From positions 1 through 24,782 of the forward strand of contig DPJL01000100.1 of assembly GCA_003543035.1 (NCBI GenBank): a stretch of DNA of 24,782 nucleotides. The letters run 5' to 3'. Shown one piece after another: positions 22,712 to 24,782 of the stretch. The notes under the pieces are model-generated. The model had not been told where the DNA came from. It ran no database searches and was given only the letters and a program-made list of their open reading frames with translations. Positions within the stretch are counted from its first letter, which is position 1, and each line of letters begins with the position of its first letter. The translations under genes were made by a program, and so were the position numbers. This DNA is from Micromonosporaceae bacterium. GTDB lineage: Bacteria > Actinomycetota > Actinomycetes > Mycobacteriales > Micromonosporaceae.

Positions 22712-23474
22712 TGTGAACTGCTCGATCCTCTTTACCGAGCTGCCATTGCTGGAGCGGCCCGCCGCGGCCAGATCAGCCGGATTCGATGCGGTGGAGTTCT
22801 GGTGGCCGTTTGCCGAAGCCGTGCCTCCCGACTCCGAAGTGGATGCTTTTGTTGCCGCGCTTGACGACGCGGGGGTGCAGCTCGTTGGGCTCAACTTCGC
22901 CGCCGGAGACATGCCCGGTGGCGATCGGGGACTGTTGTCCCTGCCTGACAGGTCGGACGAGTTCCGCGACAACATCGACGTGACCGTCGGCATTGCGCAA
23001 CGCACTGGCTGCCGGGCGCTGAATGCCTTGTACGGCAACGGCCCGGAAAGCGACCTCGCACTGGAGAATTTGGCTCTGGCCGCGGATGCGGCCGCCAGGA
23101 TTGATGCGGTGGTGCTCGTCGAGGCGCTCAACTCCTTTGAGAGCCCGCGCTATCCGCTGACATCGACGGCCGACGCGATGAGGGTCATCGAGGCGGTAGG
23201 ACGCCCGAATGTGCGTTACCTCGCTGACCTCTACCACCTCGCCCGGATGGGCGAGGACCTGCCGTGGCTGATCGCGCGGCATACCAAGGACTTCGGGCAT
23301 GTCCAGATCGCCGACCTGCCCGGGCGTAACCAGCCCGGGATGGGAACGCTCGACTTTCCCAGCGTTTTCCGGCTGCTGGACGAATACGGCTACGACGGCT
23401 GGATCGGGCTCGAATACAAGCCAATGGGCGCAAGCGTGGACAGCTTCCACTGGATCAAGGAGGAAAACCAATGA
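22698..23474 (+). CDS. hyi: Hydroxypyruvate isomerase
   Basis: This 258-residue TIM-barrel enzyme of the AP-endonuclease-2 family interconverts hydroxypyruvate and tartronate semialdehyde, alongside glyoxylate assimilation. Marks: MIRFDVNCSILFTELPLLER (1-20), FDAVEFWWPF (29-38), VGLNFAAGDMPGGDRGLLS (63-81), Glu142 in VLVEALN, the DLYHLARMGEDL metal-site helix (177-188), and Glu239 in GLEYKP; the two glutamates form the catalytic pair. The start is GTG 22698, inside the previous gene. It shares ATGA with the reductase that follows. Confidence 0.92.
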   Translation: MIRFDVNCSILFTELPLLERPAAARSAGFDAVEFWWPFAEAVPPDSEVDAFVAALDDAGVQLVGLNFAAGDMPGGDRGLLSLPDRSDEFRDNIDVTVGIAQRTGCRALNALYGNGPESDLALENLALAADAAARIDAVVLVEALNSFESPRYPLTSTADAMRVIEAVGRPNVRYLADLYHLARMGEDLPWLIARHTKDFGHVQIADLPGRNQPGMGTLDFPSVFRLLDEYGYDGWIGLEYKPMGASVDSFHWIKEENQ

Positions 23475-24355
23475 CGACAATAGGTTTCATCGGGCTGGGC
23501 ATCATGGGCGCGCCGATGGCGGGCCACCTGGTCAAGGCCGGGCACAAGGTCACGGGCTACGACGTGGTCCCAGCGGGGCTGGAGAAGCTCGCTGCGGCGG
23601 GTGGACAGCCTGCGGGCAGCATCGCGGCAGCGGTCAACAATGCCGAGGTCGTCATCACCATGCTCCCGAACCACCCGCAGGTGGAAGCGGTCGTGCTGGG
23701 CGAAGACGGCGTCCTGGCGCACGCCAAGCCCGGCACCCTGCTCATCGACATGAGCTCGATTCGGCCGGAGACCTCGATCGCCGTTGCGCAGGCGGCAGCC
23801 GCGCGCGGTGTCCGGGTCCTGGACGCGCCGGTCTCCGGTGGCGAGGCCGGGGCCATCGAGGCGGTGCTCTCCATCATGGCCGGTGGCGAGGCCGACGACT
23901 TCGCGGAGGCGTTGCCGCTCTTCGAGTTCCTGGGCAAGACCATCGTGCATGTCGGCCCGCACGGCGCCGGCCAGGTGGTCAAGGCGGCCAATCAGCTTCT
24001 CGTCGCGGGCATCATCGTGCTCAACGCCGAGGCCCTGGTGCTCATGGAAGCGTCCGGAGTGGACGGTCGCAAGGGACTGTCAGTACTTAACGGCGGCCTT
24101 GCGGGTAGCACGGTACTCACCAGAAAAATCGAGAACTTCGTGAACCGTGACTACACCCCGGGATTCCGGATCGACCTGCACGACAAGGACATGGGCATCG
24201 CCCTGGCCGCGGCGCGCACCGCCGGGGTCGGCCTGCCCCTCACCGGCGCGGTCAGCCAGCTGGTCGCCTCGGCCAAGGCGGCCGGACGCGGTGGGCAGGA
24301 CCACTCGGCGCTGCTCGGACTCCTGGAAGACCTCAATGGAAAGGCTGCAGCCTGA
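23471..24355 (+). CDS. glxR: 2-hydroxy-3-oxopropionate (tartronate semialdehyde) reductase
   Basis: This 294-residue NAD(P)H-dependent beta-hydroxyacid dehydrogenase reduces tartronate semialdehyde to D-glycerate. The Rossmann motif is IGFIGLGIMGAPMAGHL (4-20), the family signature. LDAPVSGGEAGA (117-128) contains the substrate-binding Ser122. GQVVKAANQLLV contains the catalytic Lys171 and Asn174-area residues, and DLHDKDMGIAL lies near 235-245. Length is normal. It overlaps hyi by 4 bases, and its stop shares one base with the next ATG (TGATG). Hyi, GlxR and a carboligase together form the classic glycerate pathway unit. Confidence 0.93.
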   Translation: MTTIGFIGLGIMGAPMAGHLVKAGHKVTGYDVVPAGLEKLAAAGGQPAGSIAAAVNNAEVVITMLPNHPQVEAVVLGEDGVLAHAKPGTLLIDMSSIRPETSIAVAQAAAARGVRVLDAPVSGGEAGAIEAVLSIMAGGEADDFAEALPLFEFLGKTIVHVGPHGAGQVVKAANQLLVAGIIVLNAEALVLMEASGVDGRKGLSVLNGGLAGSTVLTRKIENFVNRDYTPGFRIDLHDKDMGIALAAARTAGVGLPLTGAVSQLVASAKAAGRGGQDHSALLGLLEDLNGKAAA

Positions 24356-24782
24356 TGCCGAAGATGCCCGTGATGAATGCCGTCGTCGAGGTGCTTAAGT
24401 CGGAGGGGGTTGACATCGCGTTCGGCTGCCCCGGCGCGGCGATCCTCCCGCTCTACAAGGCGATGGAAGAGGTGGGCGGCATCGAGCACCTGATCGTCCG
24501 GCATGAGGAGGGTGGCACCCACATGGCCGATGGGTGGGCTCGCACCACCGGCAAAGTGGGTGTCGCGATTGGAACGTCGGGTCCGGCCGGTACCAACATG
24601 ATTACCGGTCTTTACACGGCAATCGCCGACTCGATCCCGATGATTGTGATCACCGGTCAGGCCGCCACCAGCAAGCTGCACCAGGAGGCGTTCCAGGCGG
24701 TCGACATCGTCGAGATCGCCAAGCCGGTGACCAAGTGGGCGGTGCAGGCCAAGGAGGCTGCGCAACTGCCGTGGATTTTCCG
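24355..24782 (+). CDS. gcl: Glyoxylate carboligase-like ThDP enzyme (partial, runs off the window)
   Basis: The first 142 codons of a thiamine-diphosphate enzyme of the acetolactate synthase superfamily. Glyoxylate carboligase joins two glyoxylates into tartronate semialdehyde and CO2, the substrate of the two preceding genes. Visible: FGCPGAAILPLYKAM (23-37), VRHEEGGTHMADGWAR (48-63), GTSGPAGTNMITGLYTAIAD and ITGQAATSKLHQEAFQAVDI. The last two match Gcl more than acetolactate synthase, including the AFQAVDIVEIAKPVTKW string. Residue 51 is Glu, where E. coli Gcl has Val in place of the canonical ThDP-activating Glu. It starts at ATG 24355, overlapping the glxR stop by one base. The identification rests mainly on operon context. 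Confidence 0.85.
   Translation, partial: MPKMPVMNAVVEVLKSEGVDIAFGCPGAAILPLYKAMEEVGGIEHLIVRHEEGGTHMADGWARTTGKVGVAIGTSGPAGTNMITGLYTAIADSIPMIVITGQAATSKLHQEAFQAVDIVEIAKPVTKWAVQAKEAAQLPWIF

Noticed and set aside
1..24782. CRISPR arrays, tRNA or rRNA genes, phage modules, toxin-antitoxin or defence systems
   Set aside because: No regularly spaced repeats, no cloverleaf or rRNA-like stretches and no hallmark genes of such systems were seen.

Overview
The window is high-GC DNA with GC-rich third codon positions, GTG/TTG starts and tightly overlapping genes. A PucR regulator beside a purine-degradation operon, several secreted proteases and a siderophore-interacting protein point to a filamentous actinobacterium. 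Pseudonocardiales is my best guess, but it rests on gene style only, not on a marker gene.

Left part (1 to about 6500): a loose, partly eroded accessory region. It opens with a siderophore-interacting flavoprotein broken by a frameshift (2-894). Next come a short DUF6745-like fragment, a truncated frame, a 90-residue helix-turn-helix-type protein (1676-1948), an anonymous minus-strand open frame, and the 3' end of an IS transposase (3791-3907). Three minus-strand genes for exported proteins are intact: a trypsin-like S1 protease (2467-3528), a small secreted protein (4092-4538) and an S15/CocE-type hydrolase (4723-6492).

Middle (about 6500-11300): a large secreted subtilisin (6647-10216, plus strand), divergent from the S15 hydrolase, with its accessory domains in front of the protease domain. 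It ends at a strong hairpin shared with the convergent MobA/MocA-like molybdenum cofactor nucleotidyltransferase (10258-10836). Behind that lies a catalase pseudogene (10840 to about 11255) reduced by several deletions and readable only by combining three frames.

Right part (11323-24782): a purine-catabolism locus. The regulator PucR reads leftwards. A long plus-strand operon reads rightwards: OHCU decarboxylase, HIU hydrolase, urate oxidase, xanthine dehydrogenase FAD subunit, 2Fe-2S subunit (carrying an apparent one-base frameshift), an amidohydrolase of the guanine/8-oxoguanine deaminase type, xanthine dehydrogenase molybdopterin subunit, an AzgA-type purine permease, an XdhC-type maturation factor, a stand-alone allophanate-hydrolase C-terminal-like protein, hydroxypyruvate isomerase, tartronate semialdehyde reductase, and the start of a glyoxylate carboligase-like ThDP enzyme that runs off the window.

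Together the genes import purines, deaminate and oxidise them to urate, open urate to S-allantoin, and recycle the glyoxylate released later into glycerate. The steps from allantoin to glyoxylate (allantoinase and allantoicase or ureidoglycolate enzymes) are not in the window. The most interesting points are the frameshift in an otherwise complete xanthine dehydrogenase, a Glu at residue 51 of the carboligase where E. coli Gcl has Val, the dead catalase next to a peroxide-producing uricase locus, and the domain order of the subtilisin.
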